NCBI GenBank assembly: GCA_016218065.1 | Contig: JACRFA010000089.1 | Span: 1-40,534 of the forward strand | Direction: 5' to 3' | DNA length: 40,534 nt | Origin: Ignavibacteriota bacterium | GTDB lineage: Bacteria > Bacteroidota > Ignavibacteria > UBA10030 > UBA6906 | Part shown: positions 8,680-16,771 of the stretch, in pieces | Layout: each line of letters begins with the position of its first letter | Position numbering within the stretch: the first letter of the stretch is position 1 | Notes under the pieces: model-generated | Told to the model about the DNA's origin: nothing | Seen by the model: only the letters and a program-made list of their open reading frames with translations | Databases searched by the model: none | Program-made: the position numbers and the translations under genes

Positions 8680-9171
8680 TTAGCGGCGTTGAAGACTATC
8701 GATCGGATGGATGGCCTTCATGGTATCGCGCATTGCATTTGCCCACGCAACAATGTGGTCGCGCTGCTCTGATGAAAGTTGTGCGTCGGTATGAATCATC
8801 AGATACGACGGCAGCGGCATTTCTTCATCCTCCACCTCCGTCGCGATCTGCTGCAGCTTGATAAATTGCGTGCGAAGACGATAGCGACTGAACTCCGAGA
8901 AGTTCAGACGTTCCTTGCCGTGAATAACGTCGTCATGCAGAAACCAGCCGATGGGTTGAACCTCGGCATACCAGGGATAGCGCGTGTTATTACTGTGACA
9001 GTCGTAGCAGGAGTTCTGCAAAACCGCTTTGATGTTCCGCGGAACGGGCAACGCGGTCGCAATGTCGTGAGGCGATGGGACTTTGGCCAGATTTTTCTCC
9101 GGTCGGATGAGCTGAATGATGAGAAACGCTCCGATGAGCACGAACAAAATTGTCAGAAGAATTTTCTTCAT
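8680..9171 (-). CDS. Haem-binding domain protein (single CxxCH)
   Basis: Starting at the ATG at 9171 gives 163 aa beginning MKKILLTILFVLIGAF, an N-terminal membrane anchor or signal segment; a TTG four codons upstream is less likely. A c-type haem attachment site CYDCH follows after about 55 residues, with the surrounding N-S-C-Y-D-C-H-S-N-N-T-R-Y-P-W-Y pattern of the Haem_bd family. Further conserved residues P-I-G-W-F-L, H-G-K-E-R-L-N-F-S-E-F and E-D-E-E-M-P are present. It is most likely a periplasmic, membrane-tethered cytochrome-like protein. The redox partner is not encoded nearby. It converges with the lipoprotein hydrolase. Confidence 0.9.
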   Translation of the reverse strand: MKKILLTILFVLIGAFLIIQLIRPEKNLAKVPSPHDIATALPVPRNIKAVLQNSCYDCHSNNTRYPWYAEVQPIGWFLHDDVIHGKERLNFSEFSRYRLRTQFIKLQQIATEVEDEEMPLPSYLMIHTDAQLSSEQRDHIVAWANAMRDTMKAIHPIDSLQRR

Positions 9172-9295
9172 AATCAGCAGCAACGATGATCGGGTTCATT
9201 CACACATGGACTAGCGTTTGCCGGACTGGGGTCGGACGACACCTACTGGTTTAACAAACTCGTTCGGTGAGAGGTTGCGTCGATGGGTGGAAAAA

Positions 9296-10093
9296 TCAAA
9301 CGTGATGTCTATAGAAGAATGCCAGCTCGCTCATCAGCCCGATCAGAATTGTGTGCCCGTTCTCGTGCGAAACATGTGCGCCAAACTTGCGTTTCACCGC
9401 CTCGCCGTGCAGGTCAATCACATCGCCCGCGCCGGCCCGAAGGCTTCCGAGGTCAGAAGCAAGGAACTGCAATTTCTGCGACATCGTGTACGAGTCGGGG
9501 CGGTAGATCCTCTCTCCGTTCGCCGAGACACACGTATCGATGAGATTCCCGTATGTTGTCGTGAGCTGAAGAAACTTCGACGGCATGGATTCCTTGATCG
9601 GCTTCATGCCAAGGACATCCGGCGCAATTACGTCGCGGCTGATTGACCGTCGATGCTGAAGCAGTTGCAGTGCATTCTGCAGCGAACGCTCCTGAGTTAA
9701 TTCCACCTCTTCTTTGCGGAGATGAATTGCCTGTCTGACGTCATCCAAAAAAGACTCGCAGGAAAATCGCCCTTGCTCCCACACGTCTGCTGCACCGACG
9801 CGGAAAGCAGGCTCAGCAACACCTGTCGAGTATCGGTCCACAACGGCGATAACCGGAATTGCTGAGAACGCCTCGCATACGCGCTCAAGCAGCGCCAGAT
9901 CGTCGCCCGATGCGTTGGAGAGTTCATAGAAGATGATGTCGAGTTCGTACTCGGGATGGAGTGCAAGAATTTCTTTGCCACCGGGGGCGTGACAGATGAA
10001 GTACTGAGATGCATTCTGCGGCGATGACGTGAATGTCCCGGCAGTTCGGCATCCCACCAGTACAACGCGAAGTGGTCGTGGCTCGTTGACCAT
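9296..10093 (-). CDS. Pseudo-receiver-like protein of unknown function
   Basis: I do not recognise a named family for this 265-aa protein. Its N-terminal half looks like a response-regulator fold: a hydrophobic first strand (LRVVLVGC), a central strand (YELDIIFYEL), then IPVIAVVDRYSTG and an AADVWEQG segment like receiver strands 4-5. The usual acidic pair and phosphoacceptor Asp are not in standard positions, so it is probably a pseudo-receiver. The C-terminal half (about 175-265) is helical and contains VIDLHGEAVKRKF, recalling helical regulatory domains after pseudo-receivers in KaiA- or RsbU-like proteins; this is inference only. The start is supported by AGAGGAGAAG just upstream. It stands alone. 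Confidence 0.65.
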   Translation of the reverse strand: MVNEPRPLRVVLVGCRTAGTFTSSPQNASQYFICHAPGGKEILALHPEYELDIIFYELSNASGDDLALLERVCEAFSAIPVIAVVDRYSTGVAEPAFRVGAADVWEQGRFSCESFLDDVRQAIHLRKEEVELTQERSLQNALQLLQHRRSISRDVIAPDVLGMKPIKESMPSKFLQLTTTYGNLIDTCVSANGERIYRPDSYTMSQKLQFLASDLGSLRAGAGDVIDLHGEAVKRKFGAHVSHENGHTILIGLMSELAFFYRHHV

Positions 10094-10676
10094 GGATACT
10101 TCTCCTCTGGGCGCCAGTGACCGGGGGTGTCGTCGCCCTGCATGTCTGAAGTTGCAATGAACTTGAGTGAAAGGCCATCTCGCAGGTGCAAAGCGGATGC
10201 CAGCATGGGTGATAGGTCACAAGTTGGGACATTTGCTCATTGCGAACCGGAGCGTGGGATTTTTTGTCCGCGTCGCCACCGAAAGGAACCTCGAAGCCGG
10301 GGTTCGCTGGACATTATTGACCATCTGCGCAATATTAGTAGCCACTGCATGCCGTCGCGTTCCTTCTACAAAGAGTTTGGGCAACTAACGAGCACCCCTG
10401 CGTGCTTCCAAGCAGCCGCCCCTGGTCGCTAACCGCCGAGCGTTGGCCGTTGATCGTTGACAACTGATCGTTCGGCAAAAGCACTTGGCGTCTTGGCGGT
10501 TTTTTTTTGTGATGGGTTTTCGGTTGCACTTCTAGGTGAACAATGACGCAACACTGCAATGCTGCAATGGTGCAATGCTGCCATGGTGCAATGTGCTCGT
10601 TGTGCACGCGTGATTTTTTTTAAGTAGATTGTGCCCGACGATTTGCACACTCGCCATCCACTAATCAAAGGATCAC
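10094..10676. other. 583-bp gene-free region with short repeats
   Basis: No frame here looks like a real gene. Recognisable sequence includes GTTGGCCGTTGATCGTTGA-type repeats near 10440-10465, a CTTGGCG direct repeat followed by nine T residues near 10487-10510, and an 8-bp tandem array at 10554-10593 (annotated separately). The last 40 bp must contain the leader of the EthD gene. No tRNA or riboswitch was recognised. Confidence 0.55.
10554..10593. repeat. Five-copy 8-bp tandem repeat
   Basis: Five contiguous octamers read CTGCAATG, CTGCAATG, GTGCAATG, CTGCCATG and GTGCAATG. The array lies about 84 bp upstream of the EthD gene start. It could be variable in copy number; no function is evident. 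Confidence 0.75.
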
Positions 10677-10982
10677 ATGACAAAGCTTATTGCTCTCTAT
10701 CGTAAGCCGACCGACGTCGAAGAATTCGACAAGCATTACGATGCAGTCCATACGCCCCTTGTGCGGAAGTATCCGGGGCTTCGCAAGCTCGAAATTACGC
10801 GCATCACCGGAGCGCCCATTGGCGAGACGAAGTATCATCTTCTCTGCGAGATGTACTTCGATGATAAAGATACGATGGATGCCGCGCTTTCATCGCCCGA
10901 AGGAAAAGCCGTCGCTCGCGACCTGATGAGCTTCGCGGCGGATCTGGTCACGGTGTTCATTGGTGAGGCCTCTCAGTCCTGA
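10677..10982 (+). CDS. EthD-family protein
   Basis: The 101-aa protein is a full-length EthD domain, a dimeric ferredoxin-like alpha/beta-barrel fold. Visible features are an initial beta strand (KLIALYRKP), the EFDKHYDAVHTPLVRKYPGL segment with the conserved H-x-P, an internal strand YHLLCEMYF, and the D-x-x-x-M-D-A-A-L-S-S-P-E-G-K motif. EthD-like proteins are linked to breakdown of ethers and polyketide- or aromatic-type compounds, but small stand-alone members are mostly uncharacterised. The TGA stop lies inside a short palindromic repeat (10976-10996). It precedes the GIY-YIG gene on the same strand. Confidence 0.9.
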   Translation: MTKLIALYRKPTDVEEFDKHYDAVHTPLVRKYPGLRKLEITRITGAPIGETKYHLLCEMYFDDKDTMDAALSSPEGKAVARDLMSFAADLVTVFIGEASQS

Positions 10983-10996
10983 GCGAAGCGAAGGAC
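10976..10996. repeat. Short palindromic repeat (GTCCTGAGCGAAGCGAAGGAC)-type, containing a stop codon
   Basis: Arms GTCCT (10976-10980) and AGGAC (10992-10996) flank GAGCGAAGCGA. The EthD stop codon TGA (10980-10982) is part of the repeat. A related copy with the same position relative to a stop codon is at 38334-38352. The pattern looks like a dispersed extragenic palindrome. Confidence 0.6.
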
Positions 10997-11079
10997 CCGT
11001 ATGTAATTGTCTTTTAGTAATCTTCACAGTCAACATACTCTTCGCAAAAGGCGCTCAAGGGTTTAAGGTTTGGATTACG

Positions 11080-11517
11080 ATGAGCTATTACGTTTACATA
11101 CTTGCAAATCATTCTCGAATGCTCTATGTCGGACACACCAGTGACCTGCCGCGACGCTTGTTTGAGCACAAGCTGAAACTCGCACAAGGTTTCACGCAAC
11201 GATACAACATTACTACACTCGTGTACTTTGAGGTTTACACAGATCGCGAAACTGCTGAGAAGAGAGAACAACAACTCAAAGGCTGGAGTCGTTCACGAAA
11301 ACTCGAACTCATCGAATCGCTTAACCCAACATGGAGTGACCTTGGTTTTCGCTTCATCTATCCCGAAGCGAAGGCAGTAGCATTGCTGGAGTCATTTCGG
11401 AATCGAAACCTCAACGGGGTTCAACTTTGTGAACGGGCGTATGGTTCAGTTCCCAAAGATCAGTCATCACTCATGAAGAATACGACGAAGGGAAATGGAA
11501 GGAGTAGCTATGAGTGA
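11080..11517 (+). CDS. GIY-YIG endonuclease domain protein
   Basis: The start at 11080 (MSYYVYIL) gives 145 aa with the GIY-YIG domain at the very N-terminus: the first motif strand YYVYIL, then MLYVGHTSDLPRRLFEHK with the conserved Arg and His, then LVYFEVYTDRETAEKREQQLKGWSR with the catalytic-type Glu and the K-G-W motif. This is the UvrC-like single-domain family. The upstream in-frame extension to 10960 runs through a palindromic repeat and is rejected. The tail of about 60 residues after the domain is longer than usual and shows no recognisable motif. The stop overlaps the next gene by 8 bases. Such small proteins are common; targets are unknown. Confidence 0.88.
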   Translation: MSYYVYILANHSRMLYVGHTSDLPRRLFEHKLKLAQGFTQRYNITTLVYFEVYTDRETAEKREQQLKGWSRSRKLELIESLNPTWSDLGFRFIYPEAKAVALLESFRNRNLNGVQLCERAYGSVPKDQSSLMKNTTKGNGRSSYE

Positions 11518-11731
11518 ATCAGTGAAGGAAACGCTACAACGGTGGCCCGGGGTCTCACAATTTGTGTTTGTTCCTCAAACGGAAGAACAATACGCTCGAC
11601 TTGTTGCCCTTCTCGATGAACTCATCGACGAAGTTGGTGAAGATGAGCGGCATCCTTTAGCATCACTTATGGATGTCATCGGCGTGTTGATCGAGAAGTA
11701 CGAAGACGATCATATCCCAAAACTGAATTGA
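11510..11731 (+). CDS. Small helical protein resembling the HigA N-terminal segment
   Basis: The 73-aa protein starts at ATG 11510, preceded by GGAAGGAG. It contains QTEEQYARLVALLDELIDE and LIEKYEDDHIPKL, which resemble the helical N-terminal part of COG5499-type HigA antitoxins, but it stops before any helix-turn-helix domain. It overlaps the GIY-YIG gene by 8 bases and ends 10 bp before the crotonase gene, so it is co-transcribed. It may be an antitoxin-like stub or a member of a stand-alone small family; there is no recognisable toxin next to it. Function is not known. Confidence 0.7.
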   Translation: MSESVKETLQRWPGVSQFVFVPQTEEQYARLVALLDELIDEVGEDERHPLASLMDVIGVLIEKYEDDHIPKLN

Positions 11732-11741
11732 CGAAGAGATT

Positions 11742-12644
11742 ATGACAAAGAATGCTCAGACCATTCTCAGCGACAAACGCAGATTACGTCCAAGCGTGTA
11801 CTCAGGAAAAGCAAGCGGTGACTTGTCATTCTCGCAGATCAAGTACGTCAAGAGAAACTGGCGCGCAACAATCACCATCAACCGACCCGAGGTACACAAC
11901 TGTCTGAATCTGGAAACCCTGCAAGAGTTGCAGGCCGCGTTTCAAGATGCGGCGTGGGACGATCACGTTGCAGTCCTCATTATCACAGGCGCGGGAAACA
12001 AAGCATTCTGCACCGGCGCCGACATGAAGGAATGGAAGGAAGAATTCCTTGAACAGCCCAACGATTTTTATAAATGGATGGGCGTGTTCATCGAAACCTT
12101 CGAACGCCTGCGCAATCTCGGAAAGCCAACGATCGCGCGGCTCAACGGCATTGTCGTCGGTGGAGGCAATGAGCTGCAGATGTCGTGCGATCTCGCAATT
12201 GCGGCGGACTACATCTACATCGGGCACGCGGGCACGTCACGCGGCAGCGTCGCAGCGGCGGGAGCCACGCAGTGGCTTCCTCTGATCATTGGCGAGAGAC
12301 GCGCACGCGAAGTTCTCCTGCTCAACGAGAAGATTCCGATTCGAAAAGCTCTTGCATGGGGACTTGTAAATCAGGTTGTACCCCGCCGACGACTGGACAA
12401 AGCGGTCGACATAATGGCGGAGAAACTCGTCAACAAACTTCCTGAATGCACACGCTACACAAAACAGCAACTCAATTTCTGGCGCGATTTCTCGTGGACG
12501 ATGACGATTGGCCACCTGCGCGATTGGCTGACAGTCCACACATCAGCAGAAGAAATTCAGGAAGGCATTCGCGCGTTCAACGAAAAGCGGGAGATCGATT
12601 ACAAGGCGTTGCGCACACGAATGGCGAACACGAAACGTCGGTAA
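11742..12644 (+). CDS. Enoyl-CoA hydratase/isomerase family protein, atypical active site
   Basis: The 300-aa protein has a crotonase fold with about 30 extra N-terminal residues. The oxyanion-hole segments are visible: AFCTGADMKEW (89-98) and NGIVVGGGNELQMSCD (135-150). Glu144 matches the first catalytic Glu of classical hydratases. The second Glu (in GQPE of classical enzymes) is replaced: the segment reads GHAGTSRGS (161-169), then AGATQWLP. This arrangement resembles the ring-opening oxo-acyl-CoA hydrolase branch (BamA/Oah-like) more than true hydratases, though that is inference. It follows the small protein at 11510 by 10 bp. It is likely cytoplasmic and acts on an acyl-CoA, with the reaction unassigned. 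Confidence 0.88.
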   Translation: MTKNAQTILSDKRRLRPSVYSGKASGDLSFSQIKYVKRNWRATITINRPEVHNCLNLETLQELQAAFQDAAWDDHVAVLIITGAGNKAFCTGADMKEWKEEFLEQPNDFYKWMGVFIETFERLRNLGKPTIARLNGIVVGGGNELQMSCDLAIAADYIYIGHAGTSRGSVAAAGATQWLPLIIGERRAREVLLLNEKIPIRKALAWGLVNQVVPRRRLDKAVDIMAEKLVNKLPECTRYTKQQLNFWRDFSWTMTIGHLRDWLTVHTSAEEIQEGIRAFNEKREIDYKALRTRMANTKRR

Positions 12645-12763
12645 CAGGCTTTGGTAACAACTCAACACCGATGTCACCGATCTCTGCATGGCCAATCGTA
12701 AGATCGGACCTCAGGCAAGTACCGCCCGCACCCATGTTGGTTCCGACGTACAGAAATTTTCCT

Positions 12764-12792
12764 TTGACAAGTTCGGAAGTTTCTTCTACATT
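12764..12792 (+). promoter_or_regulatory. Sigma70-like promoter for the DUF3857 gene group
   Basis: TTGACA (12764-12769) and TACATT (12787-12792) are separated by 17 bp, a near-consensus sigma70 arrangement. The predicted start of transcription is near 12800, giving a leader of about 120 nt before the lipoprotein gene at 12919, which itself has AAGGAG at a good distance. Confidence 0.55.
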
Positions 12793-12918
12793 GCAATAGA
12801 CAATCATAGTCCTACCTGTCTGCTTTTTGTCTTAGGGGGAGGCTCGCCGCCCAATCGGCCAGAGCATTTCTTCTAAGGAGAACGTTCTAACCAATCCTAT
12901 TCTTCCAAGGAGCATCCG

Positions 12919-14748
12919 ATGCACACGCGCAATCCGCTCCGGTCTTTGGCATTCCTCTGCTGTTTTGCTGCACTCCTCAGTTGGTTGGCGGGGTGCGGCG
13001 CAGGAAAGCTGCTGCTCAATCGCGAGACCGTCGCCAAACTTTCCTACACACCGAGTTCCGAACACCGGATAATCTTCTTCGAGAAACTCTTCACGTACGA
13101 TCAGTCAGGAAAGCAGCGGGAGACGACGCACCAAATTGTTCGCGTCGGCCAAAACGCGAATGCGCTTTCGCCTGCACTAGTTGTACACGACAATACGATA
13201 GACAAGCTGCTTGAATTCGAAGCGCGTGTCATTCATAGCGACGGCGATGTCGAGACCTTCTCGTCATCCGACCTCACGAATTTCAACTTGAGCAATAGCA
13301 GGCAGATCGCAGAACGCTATCTCAAATCTGCGTATGTGAAGGAGAAGATCACGCCCGGCGATCTCATTGAAACCGTGTGGGTTCACGAATGCACGCTTCC
13401 CCAGCTTGGCATTCAGTTCTCGCTCTCTGAGCTGGACTACTCCGCAGAGAACATCAGCTGTTCAATCGAGGTGCGCGTCGGAGATACGCTTCAATATTTG
13501 GTTGCCAACGACAATCTGACCCCGAGCCGCAAAGATACTCTCGGCATGAAGACTTTCACATTCAAATGGAAAAGCTACGCTCAGCCCTCACACAAACGTC
13601 ACGAGCTGGAGAAAACGAATCGGGCGCCGGCGCTCTACGCCGTTCGCGGTCCGCAGTCATGGCGCTCGTACGGAGATTGGTATGCCGACTTGCTCGCTTC
13701 AAAGCTCCAGGCAGGTTCTGAAGTGGCGAAGGCCGCACACGACATCGCAGACAGCAAGTCCACTGCAAAGGAAAAGCTCGATGCCATCTTCGAGTACTGT
13801 CAGCGCAACGTTCGCTATGAACTCGTCGCGCTTGCACAGGGAGAGATTATTCCCAATCACGTGGACGCCACCTTCGCAAGGAAGTATGGCGACTGCAAAG
13901 ACTATTCGAGTTTGATGCATGCGATGGCCCGCAGTGTCGGGGTGAAGACCGATCTTGCGTTGTGCTATCGGGGGCGGGGAAGAGAATTCTTTGATGAGAT
14001 GCCGGTGTCGCAATTCAACCATCTCATCCTGCACTTCGAAGACAATGGGCGTCACTACTGGTACGATGGAACCAACCGCGTCGGGCTTTCCGGTGTGACG
14101 ACATTCGATCTTGTGAATGCGCGGGCGCTCGTCATCGAGAAGGAACACTCGCGCCTGGCGACAATTCAAGAGTCGGCGGACAACCTGCTGAGCATTACCG
14201 GGGCGTTGCGCGGCAACGCATCCAATGGACTCAGCGGCGACGTCACCATCGAATTCCGAAACCAATTCGCGATTGATTTCTTCTGGCTGGATTTCCAAAC
14301 CAATCACGAGAAGATGACAACGTACCTGACGGAAACATTGCAGGAAATTCTCAATGAAGACATCATCGTACAGCATCTCGCCTGGAAATCAGAGAAGAGC
14401 AACTTCAGCATTACGGCTACCTGTGAGTTCCCGAATTGCGTGACCTCGCTGCAGGGGAACTCGTACACCGGCATCTCACGCGTGTTGCCGGCGTTGCTGC
14501 CGCGGGAACAGGGAACGGCTGAGCGTAATCTGACATTCTACTTTCCTTACTACAACAGAGTTTCACTCGATCTGACGCTCGCCGATTTCATGATTTTTGG
14601 TCAACCGGAACCGGCAAAGCTGCAGTTGAAGTACGAATTGCCTGTGGGTCCATTCGATGCCTCAACACGCACGAACTTCCATTCCCGACTTGACAGCGTT
14701 CTGAATAGCTTCTCCGTCGCACACAAACTGACGCACAGGCCATCATGA
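12919..14748 (+). CDS. DUF3857/transglutaminase-like lipoprotein
   Basis: The 609-aa protein has a lipoprotein signal ending in LAGC (lipid Cys26). A DUF3857 domain spans roughly residues 45-220, followed by a transglutaminase-like core. The papain-type triad is intact: Cys326 in KYGDCKDYSSLMHAMARS, His368 in QFNHLIL and Asp383 in YWYDGT. A beta-rich C-terminal region follows. Family members are exported, often in tandem in the FCB group; substrates are unknown, although protease or amidase activity is possible. AAGGAG lies just upstream of the ATG. The stop overlaps the next DUF3857 gene by 4 bases (ATGA). It differs clearly from the three paralogues downstream, which lack the triad. Confidence 0.9.
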   Translation: MHTRNPLRSLAFLCCFAALLSWLAGCGAGKLLLNRETVAKLSYTPSSEHRIIFFEKLFTYDQSGKQRETTHQIVRVGQNANALSPALVVHDNTIDKLLEFEARVIHSDGDVETFSSSDLTNFNLSNSRQIAERYLKSAYVKEKITPGDLIETVWVHECTLPQLGIQFSLSELDYSAENISCSIEVRVGDTLQYLVANDNLTPSRKDTLGMKTFTFKWKSYAQPSHKRHELEKTNRAPALYAVRGPQSWRSYGDWYADLLASKLQAGSEVAKAAHDIADSKSTAKEKLDAIFEYCQRNVRYELVALAQGEIIPNHVDATFARKYGDCKDYSSLMHAMARSVGVKTDLALCYRGRGREFFDEMPVSQFNHLILHFEDNGRHYWYDGTNRVGLSGVTTFDLVNARALVIEKEHSRLATIQESADNLLSITGALRGNASNGLSGDVTIEFRNQFAIDFFWLDFQTNHEKMTTYLTETLQEILNEDIIVQHLAWKSEKSNFSITATCEFPNCVTSLQGNSYTGISRVLPALLPREQGTAERNLTFYFPYYNRVSLDLTLADFMIFGQPEPAKLQLKYELPVGPFDASTRTNFHSRLDSVLNSFSVAHKLTHRPS

Positions 14749-16721
14749 AGACGATTGCATTTTTCCTGTCGCTCGTTTTCTGGATCTCGACGGCGCATTC
14801 GGAGGAGCCACAATTTTATCGACAACTGCCGCCGCTTTCTGAGATGAACAAGATCACGGCAGACAAATTTCGAGATGCCGACGCAGTTATAATTCTGAAG
14901 GAAACTGCTTACGGTGAGCGGACACGGACATTCAGCGCCTGGGCGTCCCTTATCACAGGAGAGTGGATTGCGACGACCGAAATCCTCATCGCCAAAGTTC
15001 TCAACGATCATGCTGTCAGTCATTTCGGGTCGTTTGAATATGAATTCGCGGATCACACAGAGTTGTACAAAGCCCTCAAAGTCAAAGCAGAGTTTGTATT
15101 TAGAGCACGCGTAATGAAGCCCGATAGTACGGTTTTGATTCTGCCAGACACTTCCATCTCAACCATCGATGCAGTCACGGCAAGTGACGATACTCCTTTT
15201 TTGAAGAAGGTGATCTTCAAAATCCCCGATGTTGCACCGGGAGATGTCGTTCAAATCGAACAAACGCACATGCAACCTTTCTCCGACTATGTTCGGCGAA
15301 TCTTCTTCTATCATGACAGATATCCGATCCTCTATTCAAATCTCACCATCTACGTTCCATCACAGGATAAGTTTGATTTCTTGAGCTTTCCCCCAGAGGT
15401 TGTGGGAAAGCCGACGCTGGTTGAAGACAAGAATGGATGGATGTACTCGTGGGGAGTCAGGAATCTCAGAGCGATTCCGGTCGAAGCTTTTGCCAAACCG
15501 TTCGGCGAGGTCTCGTATCTCACCGCAATGGTGAAAAAACTCCACAAAGATGGTTCTGACGGATGGAAACCTCTTGTGAAAGAATACCTGAAGAGCTTCG
15601 CCGATAAGCGGTCTGTTAACAAATCCTTTGTCGAAGAAATCGGTTTGAAGGAGGAAGATGGAAAGGCAACGTGGGATGAGGTAGAAGAAATCTATACCGC
15701 ACTGCGCAAGAACATCAGGCTCTTCAGTGTCAACTCTATCTACTCAGGCAGCGATCTCCGTAGCGTTCTCGACAAGCGAGCCGGCGACGCCACGGCACTG
15801 GCAAATATCATGCTGGAAGTTTTAGGTCGGCGAGAAGTCTCTGCCACACCTCTTCTCATTCGCGACAGACGCAAGGGCGCGTATGAACGGAGCGTAAGTA
15901 CGCTGGGATGGTTCGATCGCATGGCGGTACTGGTTTCTCTCGATGGCGGCGAAAAGGTTTACGATTTCGACCGAAGTATTCCATCTCACTACGAGCATCC
16001 TTGGTATCTGCACCGCACGACGGTCATGGCACTCTACGACACTGGTGTGAGTCATCTTTACGTCGAATTGCCGCTGCAACTGGAGAAGCTCGTCTCTCAC
16101 GAAAAACACCGTGTAGATCTCAAAAGATCTTCCGCAACCGATTCGGTCACATTCACGTTCACAGCCGCGCACGCGCAACGGATGCGTACCCAACTCTACC
16201 CTCTCTCCGGCAATAGACTGTCGGACAGGCTCAGAAACATTCTTGAGCAATTCGCGCTTAGCTCGGCAGAGACGACATCGGTGAACGACTTTCGCGATGA
16301 ACGTGAGTTGAGAATTACCGGAACGGGAGAAGCGCAGGCATCAGTCAGTAGTATCGACTCTTTCATCGTCTTTCGCCCCAAGAATCACTTGGTGCACGAC
16401 CTGAGAAGCAGGTTCACTCAGGGTGTGCGACACAGCGATATATGCTTCGATGAACCGTTCTGTTATGCGATGGAGTGGCGTGTGAACATACCTGCCGGGT
16501 TCACGCCGATGCACATTGCTGAACAGACAACACTGGGAATGGATCAGGGCATTACCTCGAGCATTCGATACAAGACACATGAGAACACGTTCGAAATCCT
16601 AGCAGACCTTATCGTCAACACCGAAATCGTCCAGGCCTCGAAGTATCAAGACCTTCTCAATTTTCTGGACAAGTCCATAGCCACCATCGAGCGCGACATT
16701 ACATTCGTGCGGAAGCATTGA
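14745..16721 (+). CDS. Exported DUF3857 protein, pseudo-transglutaminase copy 1
   Basis: The 658-aa protein has a signal peptide (MKTIAFFLSLVFWISTAHS) and an N-terminal DUF3857 region (about 45-240) with FGSFEYEF and FKIPDVAPGDVVQIE. The transglutaminase-like core follows, but the Cys position is Ala349 (RAGDATALANIM) and the His position is Arg392 (WFDRMAVLV); only Asp407 (YDFD) remains. It is therefore predicted to be catalytically dead and may bind a protein or glycan. It is translationally coupled to the upstream lipoprotein gene (4-base overlap) and is a clear paralogue of the next two genes, with long shared blocks. Confidence 0.88.
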   Translation: MKTIAFFLSLVFWISTAHSEEPQFYRQLPPLSEMNKITADKFRDADAVIILKETAYGERTRTFSAWASLITGEWIATTEILIAKVLNDHAVSHFGSFEYEFADHTELYKALKVKAEFVFRARVMKPDSTVLILPDTSISTIDAVTASDDTPFLKKVIFKIPDVAPGDVVQIEQTHMQPFSDYVRRIFFYHDRYPILYSNLTIYVPSQDKFDFLSFPPEVVGKPTLVEDKNGWMYSWGVRNLRAIPVEAFAKPFGEVSYLTAMVKKLHKDGSDGWKPLVKEYLKSFADKRSVNKSFVEEIGLKEEDGKATWDEVEEIYTALRKNIRLFSVNSIYSGSDLRSVLDKRAGDATALANIMLEVLGRREVSATPLLIRDRRKGAYERSVSTLGWFDRMAVLVSLDGGEKVYDFDRSIPSHYEHPWYLHRTTVMALYDTGVSHLYVELPLQLEKLVSHEKHRVDLKRSSATDSVTFTFTAAHAQRMRTQLYPLSGNRLSDRLRNILEQFALSSAETTSVNDFRDERELRITGTGEAQASVSSIDSFIVFRPKNHLVHDLRSRFTQGVRHSDICFDEPFCYAMEWRVNIPAGFTPMHIAEQTTLGMDQGITSSIRYKTHENTFEILADLIVNTEIVQASKYQDLLNFLDKSIATIERDITFVRKH

Positions 16722-16771
16722 GGCCGTCGAACAAGTTACCCAACCTACTTTCCACTGACGCAGGACATACT

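Noticed and set aside
10127..10432. 101-codon frame on the + strand in the gene-free region
   Set aside because: Composition is Arg/Ser/Cys-rich with no domain pattern, and it runs through dispersed repeats.
12577..12807. Open frame of 76 codons on the - strand overlapping the crotonase 3' end and the promoter region
   Set aside because: Parts look protein-like, but it overlaps a solid gene and the best promoter in the window, has no ribosome-binding site and matches no family I know.
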